64,000 bases of DNA from Drosophila miranda. Its lineage: Eukaryota; Arthropoda; Insecta; Diptera; Drosophilidae. The notes beneath the pieces were generated by a model. The model was not told the DNA's origin and did no database searches. It was given only the letters and a program-made list of their open reading frames with translations. Location of the stretch: assembly GCF_003369915.1 (NCBI RefSeq), contig NC_046674.1, forward strand, positions 3,348,001 through 3,412,000, in the 5' to 3' direction. A program made the translations under genes and the position numbers. Below, one piece after another: positions 41,985 through 53,115 of the stretch; the stretch's first letter is position 1, and each line of letters begins with the position of its first letter.

Positions 41985-42222
41985 AAAATCAAAGTGTTAA
42001 CAAAAAAGCATCGTAAACTTAGCGGGGGCCGCTTGGAAGAGAAATACGTAACAGAACTGCCCGGCATCGGGAAGGTCCTTGGGGCAAGACTCACTAACTA
42101 GGATTTTGCCATTAAAGATTAGATATGGACAAGGATCTGTGCACACAATGGCTAAAAGCGGTGTGCCGAGCCAATTACAAGCAGGGCACGATCTGCTTCA
42201 ATTATGGATCGGATCAGATCAG
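41985..42222 (+). pseudogene. Barrier-to-autointegration factor (BAF) pseudogene
   Basis: Two frames join to give a decayed copy of BAF. From about 42003 the frame reads KKHRKLSGGRLEEKYVTELP, then GIGKVLGARLTN, then an in-frame TAG (42099-42101) and DFAIKD. From 42125 a shifted frame reads MDKDLCTQWLKAVCRANYKQ, then GTICFNYGSDQI. BAF proteins have the same order: S-Q-K-H-R, then SVTEL-x-GIG-x-x-LG-x-RL-x-x-x-GFDxAY, then KKDE-x-LF-x-W(M/L)K-x-x-C-x-A-x-x-KQ-x-x-DC-x-x-C. About 8-10 codons before the second block are missing and the frame changes there. No ATG sits at the expected start. There is no intron within the copy. By family knowledge, BAF is an 89-90 residue chromatin- and lamina-binding dimer. 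This copy cannot make it as it stands. Confidence 0.75.
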
Positions 42223-45200
42223 GTAAAATCCATCGTAACGTCAGACCGTCAGCAGTACCCGTGCAGTGGCAAGTCCAGCGGCGACCGTTTGTATACATTA
42301 TACATATAGCAACACGGATTCAACGGAGATTTAACGGAAAATAGAAAAATAAAGTTCGTCGCTCGGGGTTCGCAAGGCAAGACTGCCGCGTGTTGCACCA
42401 CCGGACAATGCCTGTTGGATCCAGTTTGGATTGGATTTGTTTCTTCCATTATAATTAAATAATGTGAATATGTAAATAAATATGTAAAGTTCGTTAAACA
42501 AAAGAAAAACAAAAGAAAAAAAAAGACTCAAACACAATCAATACCATCAGTACCCTCTTAAATACTATTTTACCGTTAAGTATCACCTTAACCGTTTATC
42601 ATTTGAATTTTATAAACGGGACGCTTAAACGATGCTCAATTAATGCAGCTAAACCAATACAATGTTTTTTTTTAAATATATTTAAAGGCATCCTCACTCC
42701 AGAGTTATCTTTATTGGTACATATGTGAGTTTTCAATAGCGTGATCTCTATACTTTCCCAAGGCACTGTTCTTCACTCTACTTCCTCAGGCACAGCACAC
42801 TCAGGCATACCCACTAATAAATCGAAGAAAAAACTGTCTGAAAAATGACGAGCTGACGATTTGTTCGGTATTTTGATATCGACAGCCAGCATCAATTTCC
42901 CGGCCACCACACAATACAGGGGCTTCTTCCGAAAGGGGGCGTGGAGCACGTACCTTATAGCTATCTATATAGCTATGTATGTATTTCCCCCGTTTTCAGT
43001 TCCAGGCAGTCTCTGGGAGCATTCAAAAAACTTATTATGCACAAATAAATACTGGAAACAACAAAATTTTCCCTCAACGCAGATCAAAATGAAGAAAAAT
43101 CTCTCTGTTGTTGTTCTTCGTTTGCTTTCCGTTGATTTATACGAGGAACGGAAATCGTAGACTTTTCGACGCGCAGCATGAGTGCAACAGCAGATACATA
43201 TCTGGCAGAGATACAGATTCATCTGCGTATGTACGTATCTGGAAGATACGCTTCTGCAGGAGGAGGAGGGGTGGGAGTGGGAGGATGGAGATCTCCCGCT
43301 GAATGAAATTGGGCAAAGCGCATGAAATATGTTTGCAAACAAATTAATAACAATCGATCTGGATCTGCCAGTGTGCCTATACGATACGATCCGATCCGAT
43401 CCGATCCGTACCGATCGGAGATGCAGCGTTACACTATCGCTTAGAGGAATGATGAATGATCACTTGGGCTTCTGTTTTTATAATTTGGGTTACACAAACA
43501 ACGCAATATTCGTAAATACGAGTGTGCGAGTGCGCGAGTGTACAAGTGTACGACTGTACGACTGTACGAGTGTATGTGGAGTCCAGTCCAAATGAGTGGT
43601 GCAAAATGCTCGATCATTTACCGGATCCGTAGGTGGTTTTTGGCATATTTGCGAGGACCCCTCCCTCTGCATGCTACCAGCCTTGTTTATTTACGGATCG
43701 GATCCATTGGAACGGCCAGACATTGGAACGCCAAAAAGCTGCTGTCGTAACCATAAATTAGCACCTTCTTGGGACTCCACCATATGGTTTCTATGTAAAC
43801 TGCATTCTGCAGCCGAAAGATTTATCTGCCAATTCATTTCTAAATAAGTTCCTCGCCTGGGCATCGGCCCAAGTGCAATTATTACGAGTATTACGATAGT
43901 ATTTACAATGAAAAATGGAGAATGATTTCCGTAAACAAGTTCCATCGATGCCCTGCCCTTGACGATGATTGATTGTACTATGCGAAGAAAGTGGAGCATC
44001 TTCCGGAGGGATAAGGCTTCTAGATTTCGGTTCCTGGACATTGGCAATGCAATCGCTTGGGCCTGCCATGTGTGAGGGATTGGGCCAGCCAGAGACATGG
44101 TCGAGACTCTGGCTGCGGTCCCAGCATGAGCTGGCGCTATGCCGACTAGTTTGGGTGTCTGTTTTATAGCCCCTGATCTTCGTTGTTCGAGGCATTTACC
44201 ACCTCCGTGGGCGATAAATCTGCAGTGCACCCGTGGCACCCGTGGCGCAATGAACTCGACCAGGCCACAGCCCCTACTTCGCATCCGACTCCTGCTCTTC
44301 CTTCCCGATGGCGGTTCTGTGGTGCACTTTGTTTAGTTTGCTGGCGACGATAAACACCTTGGCGCCATGGAAAAATGCAGAAGTTTGTCCTAACTCTGCA
44401 GCCAAGTATTTATCCATAGATCCCCTAGGACTTTGACATTGTTCTTGGGCACCACTTTAGCACTACATCATTAGGGCTTTCAGTTCGGTCAAGTGGTGAG
44501 AGGAGAGTACACCTGTTACCCAATATTATGCCCAATTCAATGTACCACTATCCATTCGATCCCATACAGATCTCTTGGCTTCGTTCCATGACGACGCGCT
44601 GGCGGCTGTCGTGGGGTGCAGGCTTCCGGCGAAAGCTCTTGAAATTACACACGATATACGTACGATATCGCCATGTAATTATGCATGCATTTATGTTATT
44701 GTTTATTGTTTAAACAATACTCGGTGCACCTCTTCTTCCAGCTCAATTGTTTAACGTGAGCGCCGCGTGGGGGGGTTACGAAATGGAATTGAAAATTTCG
44801 CTGAATGGTTTCATTCGTTTCGGCTTCGGTTCATTCATGCATTTGGAGAAGGGCCCATAGACGAGTGTGAATGATCCCAACCGATTGGGGTTAGGTTGCA
44901 TTAAATTCATGGAAAATAGTCTATAGAAGAAGAGCCATCCCATCTCGTACTCGTCCTCGTGCAATATCCCCTATTATATAACAGTATTTCAATAGCATTT
45001 CCCTCAATGTTTTCTAAAAACATAATTACTAGAAATTCCGGCAAACCCATTGGAAAGCTTTTTCAATTGATTTATAGCCACTTCCATGGAAATTGTCGAC
45101 AAAATGTCTGGCCGGGCAGCAGATAGAATGGGGATTCCAACAGTGTGTTATGGTATGGTATGGTATGGTATGATACGGTATGAAGGCTATCTTTGGGGTC

Positions 45201-47811
45201 CAAGGAATGCCAGAACGAGTTGTTTGGGCAGAAGAAGTCGTTTCCGTGATTTACACGCCAACGAAATTCGAAAATAAACAATGGATTTTAGTAGTTTGTA
45301 CGCGAAAGATTGGATACTGAACAGGGGGATGAGGGTGGGGGATGGTGGGATTTTGATTATTTGACTTTCAGCCTAAGACAACGACGATGTCGGCCCTGGC
45401 ACTTTGATAGTGCTGAATATGCGCGAAATAGAAAACGTTTACGAGAGAGATCTACTATTCGCAATTCTCTGGTATTTTGCAATCTATTTATTTTCTTATG
45501 TCGCATTCAACTGGTTGGCAACTTCGGCGGCAGCATCAAATGCCCCGAAAAATATCGTTTGGCGGCCTGATTGACGCATAAACAGAGTCCCCATCTACTA
45601 TGAGCATGCTGCTACCAAAGATCATGACGATGATGATGATGATGTATCCAAAGTGACATCAAAGCCTTAAACCATGATAAGACAAATAAACCAAGCATCA
45701 GAGCACCATAGATAATCCACAATCGTAGGCGATAACTCCATTCGGTCAGATTCGGGCAAGGGGTTAGGAATATAGCATTTAATCGTTCATTGAGCGCCAT
45801 CTGTTGGCATCCCTGGGCAGCATGACTTATCTGATCGACAGATCAAAGCGTTTCAAGCGCAACAGTCAATCAAAATTTCCCCACTGCTTGCAGTTTGTGT
45901 TGTGTTGCAAAAACTTAGGTGCAACCCACTAGACGATGCTCGATAAATTTTGCGCCTCGTTCTCTCTCTATCTATCTCTCCCTCTATCTCTCGCTCTTTG
46001 TTGTGTTGACTCGCTTCTTCTCTTTCTAGTGGATAATTTACTCAATGTCGACGCCTGGCGCAGCATTTTGTGGCCTCCCCCCGTTGGATTTTTTGCACAA
46101 ATCGATCATAAATTTAATTTGAAAATTGCTGCCTTACTCCAAAGCCATTTCTGCGTATTTATAACTCAATAAAACTTCAAAAGTGTTCGAAAACATGGAC
46201 TTCTCTGCTCTCAAAGTTTGTTTAATCCCATAAAAATGTAGTCGCTTCGGGTACGGCGGGTCTTGGCAGACATCGGTAGAGCACTAAAACTCGGCTTTAT
46301 GGCCTCCTCAATACTCGTATATCTGAAGGAAAGAAACGAAAAGGAAAAGAAAAAAGGCAGCGGAAGTTTATTCAATGGCATTGTGGTGGCTAAAACCAAA
46401 GGAACTTTAACTTCCAGATCTTGTGAGGGAAAACAAGCAATCTCAAATTGGTCATGAAAAGGGGGCTGGGAATTAGGTCTCAGAGATCTAAGGAATAAAG
46501 ATTTAATATATTTATTTATGCTCATACAAAAATTGTAAAATATTCATATTCTATAAATTTAAATGTATTAAAAAGTCCTAATAATTCGGCCCATATTTAA
46601 TACAAATCTAAAGTACTTTAAAAGAAATATAAAATAGGAAATATAGATAATCTAAATTTGATCTAAATATATTTCATATTAAATGATATATATTTAAATG
46701 AAATATTCTCATATTAATGTCAATGTTTCCTCTCCCGGAGCAAATATACGGCATGAATATTTCAATCTAAGTGTTACTATCCGGGGCTCAGTGTTTTCTT
46801 TCTCTGGGTGTACATGAGTATAATAAAATATGTTTTTAGAATCCCACATTGATTAATATTATACGATGAGTGATTGAGTTTAAATACAAATTAAGGTACT
46901 ACGTTTCTTCACATCTCAAATTATACCTTTGGATCCCACACTAGGATTATTGTTTCCATAACTTATTAATGTGTAATTTCATCTTGTGCTACATTTTAAG
47001 TGAACAATTTTGTTGATTCTTTTGGAAGCACTTTTTTCCACAACAATTTACAAATAGCAATCATCCATGAATGTATGTACTGATACCCGTAGTGCAGTAT
47101 TCGTAGATACATAAATATGTACATATGTATATGAGCGGGTATAAATGTACTTTAGAGCATTGTCTATTATAGCTCGGTTAATTGCAACGACAGCTGCCAA
47201 AACAATGGCAAACCGTGGCAAGAACAACTACAACTGTGGGATACGACAACCATCGCGGCTGGACTGTCGCCTTTGTTGGGGCACGATGGCCATGGAATTT
47301 ATTGTTATAACGGGGCAATGATAACAGGTCATCAACACAACTGGCCAACAGGTAAATAAATATCAAGTGGGCAGGGGTGGCCCGGGAGGTCGGGGAGGTC
47401 GGGGAGTCGGTCTCTCTGCAAGTGGGAGTGCGCGAAAAATAAGCAGCGTTAATTACAAAGGATCCACCCTAGGGCGCCAAGTCATAGATACTCGTACAAT
47501 GCATCCCATAGATATGCATCCCCAGACAATGCAAGTTCTCGCGTTCGGCAGTTGGTGTCCCAAAGGCGCGTTGCATGGCCGGATGGATGGCATGGCTAAT
47601 ACTTGCATTTAATTAGGCTTGCAATAATATTTATGTAAATCGCGGCTGGTTCCACGACGAGCCACAGACAGCTGTCAATATTTGTGGGACACTCCAACCT
47701 CTCCCCCCACCCATCCCCCTGCCTCTCCTCCTGCTGATGCCCCATTGTCACTCTTTCACTCGATTTGATTATTGGGCATTTGGCATTGTTGTCCTGCCGC
47801 TGTACGATGGT

Positions 47812-47838
47812 CTGTGTGTGTGTGTGTGTGTGTGTGTG
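47812..47838. repeat. (TG)n microsatellite
   Basis: About 12 TG units. Confidence 0.9.
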
Positions 47839-48007
47839 GGCTCGTCCTTATCGCTAAGCAAACACTGCAACATTTTGTCGCCAGCGCATTTGTTTTTCTT
47901 GTGTCCTGTCCGCCAGATCGGATAGGACCATGGACTCAGAGACCCGTACGGGGACCACCCGCGCAATCTGCGACGGCTGTGCACTACAGCAAACACATAT
48001 ACTGTCC

Positions 48008-48063
48008 CCTCTCTCTCTCTCTCTCTCTCTCCCTCTCTGCTGTTTTTTTTTTTTTTTTTTTTT
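48008..48063. repeat. (CT)n followed by a T run of about 20
   Basis: CT repeat of about 14 units, CTGC, then a long homopolymer; prone to sequencing length error. Confidence 0.9.
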
Positions 48064-50409
48064 CGCATTTAATTTTGTTGCTTTTGACACCGAATGGGCT
48101 CATGATGTTTTGGCTGTTGTCAACGCAACGCAGCAGCAGCAACGGCAGAGAAGGCTCGAAAATATCGGGCCCGAAAATGCTGAATTTGCATACCAAAACC
48201 AGTCCAAAGAGACTCTCCAAAACACAATGCAGCAGTAAATATACATTGATTCATATAAGAAGTTGGTACAAAAAATAAAGACATGTTGGCTAAAAAGTGC
48301 CACTTCTCTGGTAAGAAATTATGGTTTGGCCAACAAAATTATTTATGCCAATAGTATAAATATTTCGCTTATATAAAACGTTTTCTGAATACTCAAATTT
48401 GTTTTTATTAGCATCTATCTCTAAGTGCAATATCCATTGAAGTTGCTTCTGTTGAAATGCCAAACCGTGCTGTTGGAAATCAGGAATAAAACAATACTTC
48501 CATGGCCCAGCTATCTTTAAGCCTAATTCGCAAATACAGATATTTATTCCATCAAAATGTTATGCTAATGACTCTAAAGTACATTTTATCAATAAAAAGA
48601 TAATGTTACTGCAAATGCCAGTTGTACTAGATCAGTGTCCAAGCTCCAATTTGTAGCTCAGTGTTGCCTCTCCCCCCATTTGAAGCTTACTTTCAGGCCT
48701 ACAGACTTTAGCACACTTTTCGTACGCACTTAAGCACCCATTCATATGCCACCCAGACAGGTACTGGGCACTGCCTACGTTGTAGTTGCTCTCGACTGAA
48801 GCTTCAAGCCGCGTCCGCCAGGGAAAACAATAGGCCCCGCAATGGGGCCCTTGAACAAGCTCTAGGCATGTATGTATGTAGTACATACGAATATGTGGAT
48901 ACCCGTACACCTGAGCAGAGTTTAGCCCACATCAGTGCGAGTAGCGAACCAGAGATCGTCGTTGTCTGGGTTGTTTAGTGGTAGGAGATTTCAATGCCAC
49001 AGTGGCGCCAAGCGGGGCTTACTCAAGTGACAATGGCGTCGCGATCGTACATGTCAGCCAAGACAATGGGCGACTCAAGACGAGACCACGACAAGCTCCT
49101 CATCATTATTATTATCATCATCATCATCATCAAAAGCAAAAGCTGCATCAGCAACAGCCGCAGCACTATTTTAGGCAATTAATCAATTGCTTCATCAATC
49201 TACGTATATCTGTCCATCGATGGATCCGATCAATCTCTTGGTTGGTTGGGTAACTGGTTCGATGGCTAATAAGTTGTCAATTCGCGTATTTTTACGCACT
49301 CATCATTACTGTTGCGCAGGTTGAACTCACATTGGACCTTTGTGTTTTACTTTCTAACAATTTTCTGCAATTGTTGGCCAGTTAGGAGAGAGGGGAGAGG
49401 GGAGCCCACGGGAGAGGATAGGATAGATTTTAGTTTTTTTAGGTAAAGATTTATAATTTGTCGACCATTGTTGCCGGTAGACTTTAGACAGCAGTGAAAG
49501 CTAACATTTTCTTTTATAAATTGCCAATGAAAAGTTCCTTTCATCTACCAAAAAAACAGTTTTTAATCAAAGAATCATAGGATATTTCTACAAAAAGATA
49601 TTTTAAAGATTCCATTTGAACAATCAACAAATTGTACCTCAAAAGAAAGAAAATTAGACGATTTTCAGAAGTGTGTAAATTACTTACTGCCACATAAATC
49701 TTTGTGGAACGAGACAACGGGAAGGTTTATTGCAAGCATAGCGCTTATATCTGGCGACTGGCGATTCTGGAATCCTATCAATACCCAGAAAGTCACCATA
49801 TTCCTATGGCCATTTGCCACTAAACTTCTTTTAATTTCATGAGTAATTCGTTGAGTTCTTGAAATGGAAACCGTTGAATAATTATTATTTATCTCGGAAT
49901 TTTGCCGGTGAGCTATCGAATTTCAAATGAAAGTATGGTTTGCCAACAGAGAACCAGATGGAATCCAACCTGGAGGATGGAATCGATGATATGATATGCT
50001 AATGAAGTTCGATTAAAGTTCGAAGCGGTGGAGCGTGGGGGGATTGAAATAAAACAATTGCAATTTTTTGATATTTTAACATATTTTCAATACACTTTTT
50101 TGTTCGGCTCATATGGGTATGGGTTGTTTTTCTGATACAATAATTATATTATACTGGTAGCTATGAATTAGTTTTATAATTTATTATTGCTTACGTGCTC
50201 TAGGGGCTAGTTTATAAGTAGGTGTGATATCCATTCCAGTGTATCTAACCAAGCGATATACTAGTATCAATGGTGATAGTATTATTTAATGCTTCAAATT
50301 TGCGACAACTTCCACAATTTCCGTAGCAGAGAGTGTACGAGTACCCTACTCCTACAGTGATAACAATTACAATTACAATAATTACGAATTCGAAAATTAT
50401 TAATCAATA

Positions 50410-50479
50410 TCATTATTATTATTATTACTATTATTATTATTATTATTATTATTAGAATTATTATTATTATTATTATTAG
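50410..50479. repeat. (ATT)n microsatellite downstream of croc
   Basis: About 20 ATT units with three interruptions, just beyond the probable croc poly(A) signal (TTTATT on +, 50589-50594). Confidence 0.9.
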
Positions 50480-50738
50480 GGGATGTACGTGTACGCATAA
50501 AACTACCAAAAAAAAACTTTGCTTACGATTTAGACGATTATATATACGATACGATTTATAGAGGTGTGTAACATTGAAAAAAAAAATATTTATTAAAAAA
50601 AAGTTCTGCAATAAATTCGATACTGAGATACATTCTAGAGCTGTGGATCGTTCTTGGAAATATATTTACACGAATATACAAGAGATAACAGCTAGACTTT
50701 GGAGTATGCCACACATCCACATATCCCTCTCCCATTTC

Positions 50739-52307
50739 TTAGACGCCATACTTGATGCCGTACTCCTGATAGTGCCCCATGTGGGGCCGATAGTGACTCA
50801 GGTTGCTCAGCTGCCCCAGCTGCCCCAGATTGCCGCTCAGCGCATGATGGTGATGATGGTGGTGGTGGCTGCTGATCACTGCCGCTGCGGCCGCTGCAGA
50901 GGCTGCTGCCACACTCGCCGAGGCGGGGGGACTCGCAGACTGGAGGCTCCCTGTGGGACTCCCAGTGTCCAGCTGGCAGGATTGGTTCTGCTCGAAGATC
51001 ATATCGCGGAAACCCAAGGCGGAACTCGGACTGCTCGTCAGAACCGAGGAGGCGCCACCTCCGTTGTGGCTGTGGCTGTGACTATGACTGTGGTTGTTGT
51101 TGTGGACACTCGAGTTGTTGTTGTTGTTGCTGTTGGGGTTGGTGTTGGGATGGCCGGGGTGTGTGGGCGTGCCTTGCTGACCGCCCCCGCCGTTGGGAAT
51201 GGGCTCCGAGGGCGGCGTCTCCGGGGTGTACCATCCCCCATGGGCCGGTCCATGTGGCGTTGAGATCGTGGTGGGCGAGTGTCCCGAAGATTGAATACCA
51301 CTGTTGTGTCCCCCGCCCGCTCCACCGCCGCCTCCATGGCCGCCGGGCGTGAGGGGATGCGAAACGTGACCCACATGGCGCAGCTGCTGGACATGATGGG
51401 CGGCCGCCGCATGGTGCACGTGATGCATCTGACTGCTGGCCACCGACGCCAGATTGTCGTCGTTCAAGTGGTACGGATAGGCGCTGTGATGAATCCGCGG
51501 ATTGTAGACATTCATCAGGGAGTCCACTGTGAAGCCAGCATGTTCTACGCCCCCAGCGAGATGGTTCATCTGGGCGAGGCTGTCGTGGCAGGAGTTGAGC
51601 ATTGCCGCATGGGAAACATCCTTGCCGCTGAGACAGCCCAGATCCATGAGCGGCTCCTTCTTGAAGTGGGCCGCATGGGCGGCCATGTGCTTGGCCTCCA
51701 GGATGCCGTTGGTCATCAGCTTCAAGGGCTTCATCTCGGCCAGCTTTTCGTTCATCATCGCCTGCCGTTTGATGGCCTCCTCCTTCTCCCGCATGACGTC
51801 CTTCTTCTTGAACCGACGCCTCCGCCGCAGGAACGATCCGTTGTCGAACATGTTGTAGGAGTCCGGATCCAGGGTCCAGTAGGAGCCCTTGCCTGGCTTT
51901 TTGTCGTCGCGGGCCACCTTGACGAAGCACTCGTTGAGGCTGAGATTGTGCCGGATGGAGTTCTGCCAGCCCTGCTTGTTGTCCCGATAGTAGGGGAACC
52001 GCTCCATGATGTACTGATAGATGCCATTCAGCGTCACCTTCTTGTCCGCCGCATTCTGGATGGCCATCGCAATGAGAGCGATGTAGGAGTATGGGGGCTT
52101 CACGATCTCCTTGTTCTGGTGCGGCGCCCCCAAGCCGTAGGCACTGGCCGAGTACGGATACCGGGAGTACTGGTCGTAGGCGTAATGAGCGGCTGCCGCC
52201 GCTGAGGCACTGCTTGCCGCCGCCACCGCAGACGCCGAACTGTAGCCGGCGGCCGTCTGAGCGTAGTGCCGGGAGAAGGAGTTCTGATCGCTGAACAGAG
52301 TGTGCAT
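50739..52307 (-). CDS. croc: Crocodile, FoxC forkhead transcription factor
   Basis: A single uninterrupted exon of 522 codons on the minus strand; fly croc is also intronless and of similar length. The N-terminus [20 protein letters not shown] is followed by an Ala/Ser/Tyr-rich region. The forkhead domain covers residues about 69-167. It contains [16 protein letters not shown], the recognition helix [18 protein letters not shown] and the wing [12 protein letters not shown], and ends in a basic [10 protein letters not shown]. FoxC specificity is supported by [20 protein letters not shown]. Distal regions are low complexity (Asn, Ser-His and Gly runs, a His run near residue 490), and the C-terminus is [11 protein letters not shown]. 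By established knowledge croc acts in the embryonic head anlage and gut/head mesoderm. A poly(A) signal candidate is at 50589-50594. Long ORFs on both strands across this CDS are shadows of its GC-rich codons. Confidence 0.97.
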   Translation of the reverse strand: MHTLFSDQNSFSRHYAQTAAGYSSASAVAAASSASAAAAAHYAYDQYSRYPYSASAYGLGAPHQNKEIVKPPYSYIALIAMAIQNAADKKVTLNGIYQYIMERFPYYRDNKQGWQNSIRHNLSLNECFVKVARDDKKPGKGSYWTLDPDSYNMFDNGSFLRRRRRFKKKDVMREKEEAIKRQAMMNEKLAEMKPLKLMTNGILEAKHMAAHAAHFKKEPLMDLGCLSGKDVSHAAMLNSCHDSLAQMNHLAGGVEHAGFTVDSLMNVYNPRIHHSAYPYHLNDDNLASVASSQMHHVHHAAAAHHVQQLRHVGHVSHPLTPGGHGGGGGAGGGHNSGIQSSGHSPTTISTPHGPAHGGWYTPETPPSEPIPNGGGGQQGTPTHPGHPNTNPNSNNNNNSSVHNNNHSHSHSHSHNGGGASSVLTSSPSSALGFRDMIFEQNQSCQLDTGSPTGSLQSASPPASASVAAASAAAAAAVISSHHHHHHHHALSGNLGQLGQLSNLSHYRPHMGHYQEYGIKYGV

Positions 52308-52640
52308 CTTGCTGGACGATGGATGGTGGATGTGGGACGGGGTCTGTGTTTATGCCACGATCTGGTAAAGATCTATGCGAGGATTGCGGCCAAATGCCGC
52401 ACACCGAATTCCGGGCACACTTTGTGGGAGCTTTTTCTGGGCTGCCACTCGATTTGTCACTTCACTTAGCTGCTGTCGCCGTTTCTTATTATTTGTTTAA
52501 AAAAAAATATTTGCTTTAACAAGTCGGCTATATGCTCGTCTGTAATCAGATATATCCATACATATATATATATATACATATACATATATAGAGTAAGTAT
52601 CTGTGTGTGCGACACCGAAGATGGGACGCAGAGCCAGCCG
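52308..52640 (-). promoter_or_regulatory. croc 5' flank
   Basis: Probable 5' UTR and promoter. A TA-rich run with TATATA units (52562-52590) could hold a TATA-like element. No clear initiator was chosen. Confidence 0.3.
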
Positions 52641-53050
52641 TCAAACGAACCGTTCGCTATAGTAACACGTCGGATACTGAATCTGTGTAACTGAAATAAC
52701 ATACAACTCGAGTCGGAGCGACGCGACGCAACGCACGAGGCAGTGGCAGAGTGGCAGCGTTGATTTCCAGCAGAGAGCGCGATGCAGCAGATACACCGAA
52801 AAATGTATCTGCAGCAGAGTGGTGTGTGCGTGTGAATGTATCTGTGGCCAACCACCGAATGGCTGGATGGATTGCAAACAATACTGGCAGTCAGTAAGTG
52901 AAGACATACACACACGCACACCGGCACTGGCACTGTTCACACAGATACAAAAGTATCTGGGGGAGAGAAAACCCGTACTGCGGACGCCATTCATGATTTT
53001 TGTTGGTACGCCTCTTCTCTCTTACACAAACCCAGGGGAAATGGGAAAAC

Positions 53051-53115
53051 TCTGCCGCTGCTGCTGCTGCTGCTGCTACTGCTGCCGCTGCTGCTACTGC
53101 TACTGCTCTGCTGGG
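53051..53115. repeat. CTG/CTA trinucleotide repeat
   Basis: About 20 CTG-like triplets with CCG and CTA interruptions, upstream of croc. Confidence 0.9.

Larger units (their letters stand above)
42223..50588. other. Gene-poor region between BAF pseudogene and croc
   Basis: No supported gene. Simple repeats: CCGAT pentamers (43381-43418), GAGTGTGC/ACTGTACG-like (43517-43570), TATGG pentamers (45149-45183), TG (47812-47838), CT then T (48008-48063), ATC/ATT (49108-49131) and ATT (50410-50479). Likely cis-regulatory DNA for croc, by position only. Confidence 0.45.

Noticed and set aside
42125..42223. Possible CCCH zinc finger (CTQWLKAVCRANYKQGTIC)
   Set aside because: The upstream VTELPGIGK segment and the overall order fit BAF; the His of a CCCH finger is absent.
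43691..44284. 197-codon minus-strand ORF
   Set aside because: No domain, a competing frame of 134 codons overlaps it, and codon use looks random.
47772..48278. Long ORF across TG, CT and T repeats, with antisense partner
   Set aside because: Open only because of low-complexity sequence.
48632..48910. Cys-containing 92-codon minus-strand ORF
   Set aside because: Cysteines match no secreted peptide pattern I know, and there is no signal peptide or splice context; too weak to list as a gene.
51279..52205. 308-codon plus-strand ORF across croc
   Set aside because: Antisense shadow of the GC-rich croc coding sequence; no family motif.
51082..52404. 440-codon minus-strand ORF overlapping croc in another frame
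   Set aside because: Out-of-frame shadow of croc; the forkhead domain lies in the frame of 50739-52307.
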